17,716 nucleotides of DNA from Desulfobacteraceae bacterium. GTDB taxonomy: Bacteria > Desulfobacterota > DSM-4660 > Desulfatiglandales > Desulfatiglandaceae. The position numbers were made by a program, and so were the translations under genes. The notes below the pieces were generated by a model. It was not told where the DNA came from, did no database searches, and saw only the letters and a program-made list of their open reading frames with translations. The stretch covers positions 1-17,716 of the forward strand of contig JABMQV010000010.1 in the NCBI GenBank assembly GCA_013203065.1, given 5' to 3'. Shown piece by piece: positions 1-8,683 of this stretch. Numbering within the stretch: the stretch's first letter is position 1; every line of letters begins with the position of its first letter.

Positions 1-1254
1 GGCCCTGGGGGCAAACAGGTGGACCCCCCGGGCGACCTCATAGGCAACAAGATTGATGGCAATTACCACCAAAAGAATGATCAAGAGTGTAAGCGCGTAA
101 AATAGCAGGTCCTTTACGTCTGCATTGCCGGAGCGGTTGTTCAGTAGGCCTACCAGGTACATGGCTGAGAGGAGAAAGCCGATTAAGACAGCCATGGCAG
201 GGGCCTGACCCAACAGCTCCTTCTGCTTGAGAAATTTGTATTGTTCTGAGAGCCGCAGGAGATGGCTTGGGGTGACCCTCTCTCCCTCCCTGATGAGCAT
301 CTCACCCTTTTTCATCTTGAAATAAAAGGGCTTGACCGACTTCCTGGCCTGATCTTTTCTCAGTTCGGTCTCTCTTTTGTTGAATGTAAGGTTTGGCTTG
401 ATCAGCGAAGCGGCTAGCTTTAAAGTCGCCCTTGCCAGCTCTTTTGGCCTGATTGATTTGGTCAGCACCTTGCCCCGCTCCATCACGAAGGCCCTGGCCG
501 TTTTCAGGTCATTGAACCTGTTCAGGTCAGTTACCTTAATCTCCTTTTCGGTACGGATGTCATGGAGGATAATCCCGTTCCCACCCAAGCTCATCAGCAT
601 CATCTTGTCGCTGACGACACCGTTATCAAAGACCTGTGTGTCAAGGTTGATGACTGATTGTTCCGCTGATGCGGGAAAATCGTTTTTTATGAACGTTTCA
701 AGAAATTTGTCATCAGGAGGGATATCAAGAATTTCAAAGAATCGGTTCTTAAGGGCATCAACGCCGGTGGATGGGTCTTCTGGGCGGCTCTTACCTTCCA
801 CAGGGCTCTTTTCCGGTGCGTAGTCGGCAGAGAGGGACTGCGCCATGAATTCTCTGCCGGATTCAAAGGCCTTCTTGATCCTCGAGATCACCTCCGCCCC
901 GGTGGGGTCAAAGTCATAGACGGGTGGGACCGCTTTGACCGCCTCCTGCCTGTTCTTTTCCGTAAGCTCCCTGTTTTCGACAAGAAATTCCCGAGAGGCC
1001 TTGATATCCAGATTTGCCACATCACCCAGACTGTATCTCTTGGGCGGGGTCAGAATGGTAGGGAATAGGAGGATCGATATAATTGCGCTGAGGCCGAGCA
1101 GGATATACCACCGCTGTGCCTCTGGCCGGAACCAGACACTCGGTTGTCCCTTACCCTGGGCACCTCTTGGAAGGCTCTCCCTGTCCCGTTTCTTGGGTGT
1201 TTTGAGCCTGCTCGGTGTTCTTATTTTTGTTTTCCCAGACTTATTCTTGAGCAT
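1..1254 (-). CDS. pgpH: 7TM-HD family (PgpH-like) c-di-AMP phosphodiesterase, C-terminus off window
   Basis: The minus frame is open from an ATG at 1254 to the window edge (418 codons, no stop), so only the N-terminal part is present. Residues 1-49 are basic and Pro/Gly-rich and probably cytoplasmic. A first membrane segment lies at about 50-69 (WYILLGLSAIISILLFPTIL). A long soluble region of about 280 residues follows, then two more hydrophobic segments at about 353-371 and 383-405. This is the layout of 7TMR-HDED plus the start of the 7TM bundle. The catalytic HD domain that would hydrolyse c-di-AMP lies beyond the edge and is not seen. A GAGG sits about 10 nt before the ATG. The position just after phoH matches the common phoH-pgpH-ybeY order. 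The family call rests on architecture and context; c-di-AMP activity is inferred. Confidence 0.82.
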   Translation of the reverse strand, partial: MLKNKSGKTKIRTPSRLKTPKKRDRESLPRGAQGKGQPSVWFRPEAQRWYILLGLSAIISILLFPTILTPPKRYSLGDVANLDIKASREFLVENRELTEKNRQEAVKAVPPVYDFDPTGAEVISRIKKAFESGREFMAQSLSADYAPEKSPVEGKSRPEDPSTGVDALKNRFFEILDIPPDDKFLETFIKNDFPASAEQSVINLDTQVFDNGVVSDKMMLMSLGGNGIILHDIRTEKEIKVTDLNRFNDLKTARAFVMERGKVLTKSIRPKELARATLKLAASLIKPNLTFNKRETELRKDQARKSVKPFYFKMKKGEMLIREGERVTPSHLLRLSEQYKFLKQKELLGQAPAMAVLIGFLLSAMYLVGLLNNRSGNADVKDLLFYALTLLIILLVVIAINLVAYEVARGVHLFAPRA

Positions 1255-1316
1255 TGCAAATAGCCCTCTTTGTGGGCTCACCTCTTTATCTCAATATTGA
1301 AAACCTGATCCTTCTA

Positions 1317-1354
1317 CCGGGCCGTAAGCCCTATGCGCCGAAGGCTGGGCCCGG
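1317..1354 (-). repeat. Stem-loop between phoH and pgpH
   Basis: The arms CCGGGCC (1317-1323) and GGCCCGG (within 1347-1354) can pair. An inner AGCC/GGCT pair extends the stem across a small asymmetric internal loop. It begins 8 nt after the phoH stop codon in the direction of transcription. No T-run follows on the minus strand, so it does not look like an intrinsic terminator. It could be an mRNA processing or stability element in the 108-nt phoH-pgpH spacer. No function is shown. Confidence 0.4.
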
Positions 1355-1362
1355 ATCTTTAC

Positions 1363-2358
1363 TTAGGGTCCGAGGTTCTTGGCTTCCATTTTTTCATAGG
1401 CGTCAATAATTTCTTGCACCAATGGATGCCTTATGACGTCCTCCCTGGAAAAGTAAACGAACCGGATACCCTCGATCTGTTTCAAGGTTTCTTGGGCCTC
1501 AATTAATCCAGAAATTTTTCCACCCGGCAAATCAGTCTGGGTTACATCCCCAGTGATCACTGCCTTACAGCTAAACCCGAGACGGGTCAAAAACATTTTC
1601 ATCTGTTCATGGGTGGCGTTTTGCGCCTCATCCAGAATGACAAAGGAGTTATTCAAGGTCCTTCCTCTCATAAATGCAAGAGGAGCCACCTCAATTATGC
1701 CCTGTTCAAGCAGCCGCGACACATTGTCAAAATCCATCATATCATGGAGCGCATCATACAAGGGTCTCAGGTAGGGATTTATCTTTTCGTACAGATCCCC
1801 CGGCAGGAAACCCAGCCGTTCCCCTGCTTCCACGGCCGGTCTTGCCAAAACAACGCGGGTCACCTGGTTTTTTAGTAGCGATGCAACAGCCATGGCCATC
1901 GCAAGATAGGTCTTTCCTGTTCCGGCGGGTCCAATCCCAAATACAATGTCAAATTTTCTTATGCTGTCGATATATTCTTTTTGATTGATTGTTCTGGGGG
2001 CTATGACCTTTTTCTTGGAGGAGATGTAGACTTCGTCTTTGAAGATCTTTTTCAGGTCAACCGAATCATTGCTGCTCAGAATCCTGGTGGCATAATCTAC
2101 ATCATTGAGGTAGATAGGATAATTTGCCCTTAAGAGATCATGGAGCTGATTCAAGACCTTTTCCGCCAGTTCCACCTCCCAATTCCTGCCTTCAAGCAAG
2201 AGGTGATTTCCCTTTACATGGATGGAGACCCCTGTTTTTTTCTCCAGCAATTGCAGATGGACGTTGTGCTCTCCGCAGAGGCTGCGCATCAACTCATGGT
2301 CGGGAAAGGTTAGCCGTTTATTGATGTTATCTTTACTTGCAGGATTAAGGCGCTCCAA
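1363..2358 (-). CDS. phoH: PhoH family ATPase
   Basis: This is a cytoplasmic P-loop ATPase of the PhoH/PhoL family, usually linked to RNA metabolism. At 331 residues it has the usual length of the single-domain form. Residues about 15-80 form the KH-like N-terminal domain typical of the family. Walker A is GPAGTGKT at 143-150, Walker B is VILDEAQN at 240-247, and the sensor-like TGDVTQTDLP is at 259-268. Translation appears to start at TTG (2356-2358), because GGAGG lies 8 nt upstream and no ATG competes. The gene follows yjbQ after an 84-nt spacer and precedes pgpH, the normal phoH-pgpH-ybeY neighbourhood. The family is certain; the exact RNA substrate is unknown. Confidence 0.95.
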   Translation of the reverse strand: MERLNPASKDNINKRLTFPDHELMRSLCGEHNVHLQLLEKKTGVSIHVKGNHLLLEGRNWEVELAEKVLNQLHDLLRANYPIYLNDVDYATRILSSNDSVDLKKIFKDEVYISSKKKVIAPRTINQKEYIDSIRKFDIVFGIGPAGTGKTYLAMAMAVASLLKNQVTRVVLARPAVEAGERLGFLPGDLYEKINPYLRPLYDALHDMMDFDNVSRLLEQGIIEVAPLAFMRGRTLNNSFVILDEAQNATHEQMKMFLTRLGFSCKAVITGDVTQTDLPGGKISGLIEAQETLKQIEGIRFVYFSREDVIRHPLVQEIIDAYEKMEAKNLGP

Positions 2359-2442
2359 TAAAATACCTCCAGTAGGTTGGCCTCCTGTGAGCAGGGTCGG
2401 TTTTCAACCGGACCACTCCGCCTCCCCCTCTAGAAAAACATG

Positions 2443-2862
2443 CTATTCTCCGGATATTTGAACCACAATGCTCCTGTCCCTAGGCCTATTGTCAAAATCA
2501 AGCAGGACGATCTGCTGCCAGGTCCCCAAGGTCATTTTTCCCTCCACGATGGGTACGTGGAGGGATGGCCCCATCATAGCCGCACGAACATGGGCATAAC
2601 CATTCCCGTCTCCCCATCTCTCGTTGTGATCGTACTGGCCATCTTCAGGGGCTATTTTCCCTATGGCATTTTTCAGATCGCTGACTGCCCCGCTTTCAAA
2701 CTCGATTGTGGTGAGGGATGCGGTAGAGCCCGGAATAAACAAGGTAACGGCGCCGTTCTTCACAGGAAATTTCTTGATCTGCATTTGGATCTGCTGCGTA
2801 AGATCGACAATATCAGTCCCTCCGGTGGTTTGAACGAAAATATGGGTACTGGAGATAGGCAT
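2443..2862 (-). CDS. yjbQ: YjbQ/UPF0047 family protein (secondary thiamine-phosphate synthase enzyme)
   Basis: A compact 139-residue protein with the whole YjbQ signature: GSTASLTTIE at 45-54, HNERWGDGNGYAH at 79-91, and LGTWQQIVLLDFDNRPRDR at 112-130. E. coli YjbQ has weak thiamine-phosphate synthase activity, and the physiological role of the family is unsettled. The conserved His, Glu and Asp residues of the central motif are all present. The ATG at 2862 has GGGGGA shortly upstream. It sits between rodA (119-nt spacer) and phoH (84-nt spacer) on the same strand, so it may be co-transcribed. A TATGAT on the minus strand at 2905-2910 could be a -10 element of a private promoter, but no good -35 accompanies it. 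Confidence 0.93.
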   Translation of the reverse strand: MPISSTHIFVQTTGGTDIVDLTQQIQMQIKKFPVKNGAVTLFIPGSTASLTTIEFESGAVSDLKNAIGKIAPEDGQYDHNERWGDGNGYAHVRAAMMGPSLHVPIVEGKMTLGTWQQIVLLDFDNRPRDRSIVVQISGE

Positions 2863-2981
2863 TGGTTATCCCCCGTGAAAAATCCACACGAAGTGGCCCC
2901 TTCTATCATAACCCTTGTTTTGATGCAACAAAAAGAGATCTCGAGGTGACTTCGGGGCGCGGCAGGCGGGCAAGGGACGGT

Positions 2982-4085
2982 CTACTGGAACATGAACCGT
3001 CTCATGCTGATATTCATAAGCAGCCCCGTTGCGGCCATGGTTGAAATCAATGAGGACCCCCCGTAGCTAAATAGTACCAGGGGATTTCCCACCACCGGAA
3101 GAAGACCTGTAACCATCCCTACGTTGATGACGACCTGCCAGAAAATGATAGCCACAATTCCAACTGCCAGGAGTGAGCCAAATTTATCTTTTGAGTTCAT
3201 GGCAATCTTTAGCCCCCACAGGACCAAAAAAAGATATAGCAGCAATAGGATCACAGAACCCATGAACCCCCATTCTTCGGCCAATACCGAGAAGGCAAAA
3301 TCGGTGTGTTGTTCCGGCAAGAAATGTAACCTGGTTTGTGTCCCTTTCAGGAAACCTTTACCCCAGAAGAGGCCGGAACCTATGGCAATTTTTGACTGAT
3401 TTATGTGGTAACCGGCGCCCAGGGGGTCCATTTCGGGTCTGAGAAATGTCAGGACGCGCAACCGTTGATATTCCTTTAGACCCGACCAAATGAAGGGGGC
3501 CACAGACAGGGTCGAGACAACCAGAATGGCCAATGACTTCCACTTTACCTTGACAAGCAGAATAATTGAGAAGGAAACCACGACCAAGAGGAGGGCGGTG
3601 CCAAGGTCTGGCTCTTTAAGGATCAAAGCGGTTGGTATGGATATGAGTAGAAATGGCTGCCACAGGTCCCTCAAACGGTATTCTTGATGCCAGCCCTTCT
3701 CGCTAAAGAACTTTGCAAGCACCAACAAAATGGCGATTTTTGCCAATTCTGATGCTTGAAAGGAAACGGGGCCCAGATTTAACCACCTCTGGGAACCGGA
3801 TGCGGTCTTTCCCACAATCAGAACAAGGAGCAAAAGGCCTATGGAGAAGAAGTAGATAGGGTATGCCAAACGTTCCAAGGTATAGTAATTAAAGGTGGTC
3901 ATCAAGAAAAAGAGGATGAATCCGATCGAGAACCAGTAGAGCTGTTTCATAAAGACCTGGGAACCGATCTCATTATGGGTCGCATAGGTGGCGCTGTATA
4001 AATTTAGGATGCTGATTGCCGCCACGATTAGCAGCAAAAGAAGCAAAACCCAATCAAAATTCTGGATCAATCTGCGATCAAACAT
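2982..4085 (-). CDS. rodA: Rod-shape SEDS peptidoglycan glycosyltransferase RodA
   Basis: An integral-membrane SEDS glycosyltransferase that polymerises lipid II together with PBP2 in the side-wall machine. The 367 residues carry about ten hydrophobic segments. QRWLNLG has W101, KEPDLGTA is at 157-164, and HTDFAF places the expected catalytic Asp at D262. The C-terminal FSYGGSS motif is at 339-345. I chose the ATG at 4085. The frame stays open upstream to 4217, but that stretch overlaps the end of mrdA and encodes no RodA-like sequence. No strong Shine-Dalgarno is visible, only a purine run next to the ATG. A palindrome lies just upstream, over the mrdA stop. The usual PLP before SYGG reads PLV here (GNPLVLFSYGG, 333-343). 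Confidence 0.96.
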   Translation of the reverse strand: MFDRRLIQNFDWVLLLLLLIVAAISILNLYSATYATHNEIGSQVFMKQLYWFSIGFILFFLMTTFNYYTLERLAYPIYFFSIGLLLLVLIVGKTASGSQRWLNLGPVSFQASELAKIAILLVLAKFFSEKGWHQEYRLRDLWQPFLLISIPTALILKEPDLGTALLLVVVSFSIILLVKVKWKSLAILVVSTLSVAPFIWSGLKEYQRLRVLTFLRPEMDPLGAGYHINQSKIAIGSGLFWGKGFLKGTQTRLHFLPEQHTDFAFSVLAEEWGFMGSVILLLLYLFLVLWGLKIAMNSKDKFGSLLAVGIVAIIFWQVVINVGMVTGLLPVVGNPLVLFSYGGSSLISTMAATGLLMNISMRRFMFQ

Positions 4086-4106
4086 CTCTTCTCTCGCGAC
4101 TGCTAG

Positions 4107-4139
4107 AGCACGTGCTAAGGGCCTGCGCAGGCCCTTAGC
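4107..4139 (-). repeat. 26-bp perfect palindrome plus adjacent 10-bp palindrome at the mrdA-rodA junction
   Basis: Positions 4114-4139 form a perfect palindrome with 13-bp arms (GCTAAGGGCCTGC and its complement). The mrdA TAA stop (4135-4137) lies inside one arm. Next to it, 4107-4116 is a second perfect palindrome, AGCACGTGCT. The pair fills most of the 49 nt between the mrdA stop and the rodA ATG. There is no T-run on the minus strand, so an intrinsic terminator is unlikely. A stop-codon hairpin that affects 3' stability, or the mrdA:rodA protein ratio, is a reasonable inference. Confidence 0.75.
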
Positions 4140-5964
4140 CCGGCTCCCCCAGATAAGCTCCGATGATCTCTTTGGCGATGGGCGCGGCAACGCTTCCCCC
4201 GTGCCCCCCATGTTCAACCAGTACTGCTATTGCGATCTTGGGGTTCTCTGCAGGTGCAACCGCCACAAACCAGGCGTGATCCCTGAACTTGAAGGGGACC
4301 TCTTCCGGATCCTGCCCCCCCTTTCCTTTTTTTAGGGCCACAACCTGAGCCGTCCCTGTCTTGCCGGCAACGGTGATATTTTTGACCCTGGCCTTGGAGC
4401 CGGTCCCACGGGGTTCATTGACCACACCCACGAGGGCCTTCTTGACCAGTTCCAAATATTCTTGCCTGATCTCCAGCCTTCCTTTCCCCTCAAGACTAGA
4501 TCCGTGGACCTTGTCAGTCAGGGTTTTTCCAATCTTTTTTGTCAGTTGAGGTCTGTGTATGGTCCCCCCATTAAAAACGGCCGAGATCATTTTGGCCATC
4601 TGGAGAGGGGTTACGAGGATAAAACTCTGCCCGATGGAGAGGGACACGGTCTCTCCGGCCTGCCATGGCACACCCCATTTTTTTAACTTCCACTCCCTGG
4701 TAGGGATCAGGCCCCCTTTCTCTCGGCCCACATCAATTCCTGTCTTCTCACCAAGGCCAAGTTTCTTGGCGTAAGCGCCTAGTCTGTCAACCCCCAGCCT
4801 CATCCCCATCTTATAAAAATATATGTCACACGATTCAACTAACGCCTTGTGAAACCCAACCTTACCATGGCCGTACTTCTTCCAGCAACGGTATTTGCTT
4901 TGCCCTAAGGTGTAAATTCCATTACAAAACAACTCTTCCCCCGGGTCAATAACCCCCTCTTGGAGCCCGGCCAAGGCGACGACAATCTTGAATACTGATC
5001 CGGGCGGGTACTGACCCGTCAATGCCCGATTCTGCAAGACAAAATCCTCGGATGAGACGATCCTGTCCCAGTCGGTCTTGTCTATCCCCCCAACAAAGAG
5101 GTTAGGGTCATATGGGGGACTGCTAGCCAGAGCAAGAATCTCCCCATCCCGGGGATCCATGGCCACAATTGCCCCTCTTTTGCCATTCAGCGCTTTCTCT
5201 GTCAGGGCCTGGAGACTCTTGTCTATTGTCAAGGAAATGTCTGAGCCAGAGACAGGGGGTTTTCGTGAGATTACCTGTATTGTTCTGCCGGCTGCATCTA
5301 CCTCAACCTGGGCCCCACCCCGCTTCCCATTTAAGACTGCCTGCCACTTCCATTCCACTCCGGACTTTCCAATCAGATCTCCCGATTTGTTATCTGGGTA
5401 TTCTCCGGTCTTCAGCTGTTGCTCCGTAATCTCTCCCAGGTACCCGAGGAGATGAGAAGCAAGATTACCCGAGATATAACGTCTCTGCTGTTTCGCCGCT
5501 ATCAGAACCCCAGGCAAATTAAACCGATGGGTCTCGATGATGGCCAATTCGTTCCGTGATATATCTCTCTTTACGCAAACGGGTTTAAAGGGCAGACCCC
5601 TGGAGGCCTTATCCAGCAATTCCCCCGTCGGTCCAGGGTCAAGCCCTATTAATCTCGACAGGCTTTCCAACAGTCGTCCCTGATCTTGAACCTCCTCGGG
5701 GATTATGTAGAGATTGTAGGAAGGGCGGTTATCCACCAAGACTTCACCCCGCCTATCAAATATGATGCCCCTGGAGGGGGAAATATCCTGCAATCGAATG
5801 CGGTTGTGCTCTGACTTGGACCGGTAGACCGGGCCATTCAAAATCTGCAGGAACCAAAGCCTGAGGATCAAGACGCCAAATACCACCAGGACAAAAAGCG
5901 TGGCCCTTCGGATCTGCTTGTTAAAGACTTGAAAGGAGGCTGGATCGAAATCTGATGTCTTCAA
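4135..5964 (-). CDS. mrdA: Penicillin-binding protein 2 (class B PBP, transpeptidase)
   Basis: The elongasome transpeptidase that cross-links glycan strands made by RodA. It is a bitopic inner-membrane protein with a periplasmic catalytic domain and, at 609 residues, has normal PBP2 length. A single membrane anchor lies at about 21-41. The PBP dimerisation/pedestal domain spans about 60-230, and the transpeptidase domain about 260-600. The catalytic motifs are SVFK at 323-326 (nucleophile S323), SCD at 378-380 in the SxN position, and KTG at 535-537. Start: the TTG at 5962-5964 overlaps the apparent mreD TGA as TTGA, suggesting translational coupling. The Shine-Dalgarno is poor and no in-frame ATG lies before the membrane anchor. 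It sits upstream of rodA as in most rod-shape operons. The stop codon falls within a strong palindrome. Confidence 0.96.
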   Translation of the reverse strand: MKTSDFDPASFQVFNKQIRRATLFVLVVFGVLILRLWFLQILNGPVYRSKSEHNRIRLQDISPSRGIIFDRRGEVLVDNRPSYNLYIIPEEVQDQGRLLESLSRLIGLDPGPTGELLDKASRGLPFKPVCVKRDISRNELAIIETHRFNLPGVLIAAKQQRRYISGNLASHLLGYLGEITEQQLKTGEYPDNKSGDLIGKSGVEWKWQAVLNGKRGGAQVEVDAAGRTIQVISRKPPVSGSDISLTIDKSLQALTEKALNGKRGAIVAMDPRDGEILALASSPPYDPNLFVGGIDKTDWDRIVSSEDFVLQNRALTGQYPPGSVFKIVVALAGLQEGVIDPGEELFCNGIYTLGQSKYRCWKKYGHGKVGFHKALVESCDIYFYKMGMRLGVDRLGAYAKKLGLGEKTGIDVGREKGGLIPTREWKLKKWGVPWQAGETVSLSIGQSFILVTPLQMAKMISAVFNGGTIHRPQLTKKIGKTLTDKVHGSSLEGKGRLEIRQEYLELVKKALVGVVNEPRGTGSKARVKNITVAGKTGTAQVVALKKGKGGQDPEEVPFKFRDHAWFVAVAPAENPKIAIAVLVEHGGHGGSVAAPIAKEIIGAYLGEPG

Positions 5965-6545
5965 GGTAATCCCAGATCTGTTTTATTTACTATTTCTTGA
6001 TCTCTCGACCCTGTCCCATTCGCCGGGCCAGAGCCCCTTCCATGAGAGGCGGCCAGTAGGTGCCCTGGAGTAACCCCAGGTTCATCTTTGGGGGAAATCC
6101 CTCTCAGGCGATTGATCAGATAGAACAGGACAGGCGCACAGAGGCCAGTACATACTGCGGAACTCGCTGATATCAATATGGGATACTTTGAAAAGACGAC
6201 CTCTTTTGAAAAGAGGGCAATCACCGAAAAAAAAACAAGCTTTTTAAATAATACCGCCGAAGATACAAGAAGTATCTGGCCTTTTGGGTGATTAAGGTCA
6301 AAGATGCGGGACCCCAGATAGATTCCACCGAAGACGCAAATATAGAGGAAGGCAAAAAGCCCGTCCAACCCGCCGGAGAGCTTGTCGATTAAGAGCCCCT
6401 GCCCGAAGGCAAAGGCCCCAGTGGCGACCCGCCCGTAAAAGAGAAAGAGATATGCGGTTAGAATGGTTAAGAGATCCAACTCAAAAAGGTCCGAACCAAC
6501 GAAGTTGGCCAAGTTCCCTTTGATCAGGGTGAAAACGAGCCCCAA
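5961..6545 (-). CDS. mreD: Rod-shape-determining protein MreD, with probable C-terminal frameshift
   Basis: A small hydrophobic inner-membrane protein that bridges MreC and the cell-wall enzymes. The position between mreC and mrdA, the series of membrane segments, and the GQGLLIDKLSGGLDGLFAF region identify it. Start: the first canonical in-frame start is the TTG at 6545. The hydrophobic frame continues upstream without a start codon (IFYLFTWF) to the mreC stop, and no good Shine-Dalgarno is seen, so the N-terminus is uncertain. End: the last 45 or so residues after RLRG are Gly/Ser/Pro/Thr-rich and do not look like MreD. The +1 frame, entered around 6089-6105, gives a tail ending GALARRMGQGREIKK with a TAG at 5990-5992. 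A one-base indel there would explain this. Confidence 0.88.
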   Translation of the reverse strand: MGLVFTLIKGNLANFVGSDLFELDLLTILTAYLFLFYGRVATGAFAFGQGLLIDKLSGGLDGLFAFLYICVFGGIYLGSRIFDLNHPKGQILLVSSAVLFKKLVFFSVIALFSKEVVFSKYPILISASSAVCTGLCAPVLFYLINRLRGISPKDEPGVTPGHLLAASHGRGSGPANGTGSRDQEIVNKTDLGLP

Positions 6546-6568
6546 GAACCACGTAAAGAGATAGAAGA

Positions 6569-7414
6569 TTACTTCTTTTTTTCTTGAGGGTTCGACGATT
6601 CTTGCTCCTTTAAGATCACCAAGACTTCTTCCAGTTTGGAAAAATCAACGGCAGGTCTGAGCTTAATATCCTTGAAGAATTCTCCTGAAACCTGATTTAT
6701 TTCAGAGATCCGGCCCACCGGCAGCCCTTTTGGGAAGACGCCTCCAAGCCCCGAGGTAACGACCAGGTCTTCAACCGCCACATCGCTGGATTTTGCCACA
6801 TAATCCAGTTTGCAGATCTCGGTGGAAGCCCCTTTTGCTATGCCCCTGTCCCTGGACCGCTGGATCAGGCAGTCAACCGCACTGTTTTGATCTATAATCA
6901 GTAAGACCTTTGCGTAATTTGGTGAGATGGAGACGATCCTGCCCACAACACCGCTGGCATTCACCACAGGCATGCTTGGCCTCAACCCTGCCCGATTCCC
7001 TTTGTCAATAACGATCGATTTAAACCATCCGGTGGGGTCCCTCCCTATGACCTGCGCGGCAAGTACCGGACGATTGATTGCCTCTTTAAACTGGAGAAGA
7101 TCCTTGAGCCTTTCATGGGTGGTCAGCAATTCACGGTACCGGCTGTTCTCTGCACCCAGGGCATCCACTTTGCTCTTCAATTGTCTATTTTCATGGCGCA
7201 GGTTGACCAGGTAAAAATAGTTTTCCCAGAAGTCCTCTGCCGCAGCAACTGTTTGTTTTATGAAGTTTTGAAGGGGGGCAGTGATCTCTATGATGATCTG
7301 CTCAACAGGGTTCCATGAGGGTCTCTGGCCGGAACTGGACAATAGCATGAACAATACAAAACAAACAAAAAGGATCCCTATCCATATTTTGTAAAAGCCT
7401 CTTACATCTTTCAA
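6569..7414 (-). CDS. mreC: Rod-shape-determining protein MreC
   Basis: A periplasmic scaffold that links MreB filaments through MreD to PBP2 and RodA. At 281 residues it has the usual length. A short cytoplasmic tail leads to one membrane anchor at about 11-27. A helical, coiled-coil-like segment follows at about 62-110, then the paired beta-barrel domain at about 115-270. The characteristic SGVVGRIVSISPNYAKVLLI is at 154-173. A charged, Lys-rich end (QEKKK) follows. The start is TTG at 7412-7414. A stop lies two codons upstream in frame, and the next ATG would delete most of the membrane anchor, so TTG is required. GGGGA lies rather far upstream (about 13 nt). It lies 65 nt after mreB and 23 nt before the mreD start, so a shared transcript is likely. 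Confidence 0.95.
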   Translation of the reverse strand: MKDVRGFYKIWIGILFVCFVLFMLLSSSGQRPSWNPVEQIIIEITAPLQNFIKQTVAAAEDFWENYFYLVNLRHENRQLKSKVDALGAENSRYRELLTTHERLKDLLQFKEAINRPVLAAQVIGRDPTGWFKSIVIDKGNRAGLRPSMPVVNASGVVGRIVSISPNYAKVLLIIDQNSAVDCLIQRSRDRGIAKGASTEICKLDYVAKSSDVAVEDLVVTSGLGGVFPKGLPVGRISEINQVSGEFFKDIKLRPAVDFSKLEEVLVILKEQESSNPQEKKK

Positions 7415-7479
7415 TGTCTAAATTCATCCCCGCTTTGCTCTGGAGTTTTTTTTGAGGGGATAGGTGGCCCTAAATGGTG

Positions 7480-8532
<1,053 letters not shown>

Positions 8533-8606
8533 TCATGAAACTTCTCAGATTCGAAGTTGCGCAAGGCGGATGAGAGCCCGCATGTAGAAATAGGCAAAAA
8601 AAATTG

Positions 8607-8622
8607 ATTTGTCTTGACAAAT
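8607..8622. promoter_or_regulatory. Inverted repeat overlapping the rpmH -35 element
   Basis: ATTTGTC and GACAAAT are perfect 7-bp inverted arms around a TT centre, in the mreB-rpmH divergent spacer. The right arm includes most of the TTGACA hexamer of the rpmH promoter candidate. The dyad could be an operator acting on both directions of transcription. It does not match a regulator site I recognise and may be chance. Confidence 0.35.
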
Positions 8623-8642
8623 TCTCTGATCCATGATCTACT
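8614..8642 (+). promoter_or_regulatory. Candidate sigma-70 promoter for rpmH-rnpA
   Basis: A consensus -35 TTGACA (8614-8619) is followed by a 17-nt spacer and TCTACT (8637-8642, 4 of 6 matches to TATAAT). Transcription would begin near 8649, leaving a leader of about 35 nt before the rpmH ATG. It is the only good plus-strand promoter I see in the spacer. Confidence 0.5.
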
Positions 8643-8683
8643 GAATATTTATAGTAATTCAAGAAGAGGGAATCGATGACACC

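Noticed and set aside
377..823. Plus-strand ORF of 148 codons
   Set aside because: It is antisense to the open pgpH frame, which has clear membrane segments and runs through the whole left end.
4114..4139. Palindrome as a Rho-independent terminator
   Set aside because: No T-run follows on either strand, and termination before rodA would split two functionally paired genes.
4086..4217. N-terminal extension of rodA by 44 residues
   Set aside because: It lies inside the end of mrdA and across the palindrome, reads as a low-quality Arg/Pro-rich sequence, and is not RodA-like. The ATG at 4085 gives the normal N-terminus.
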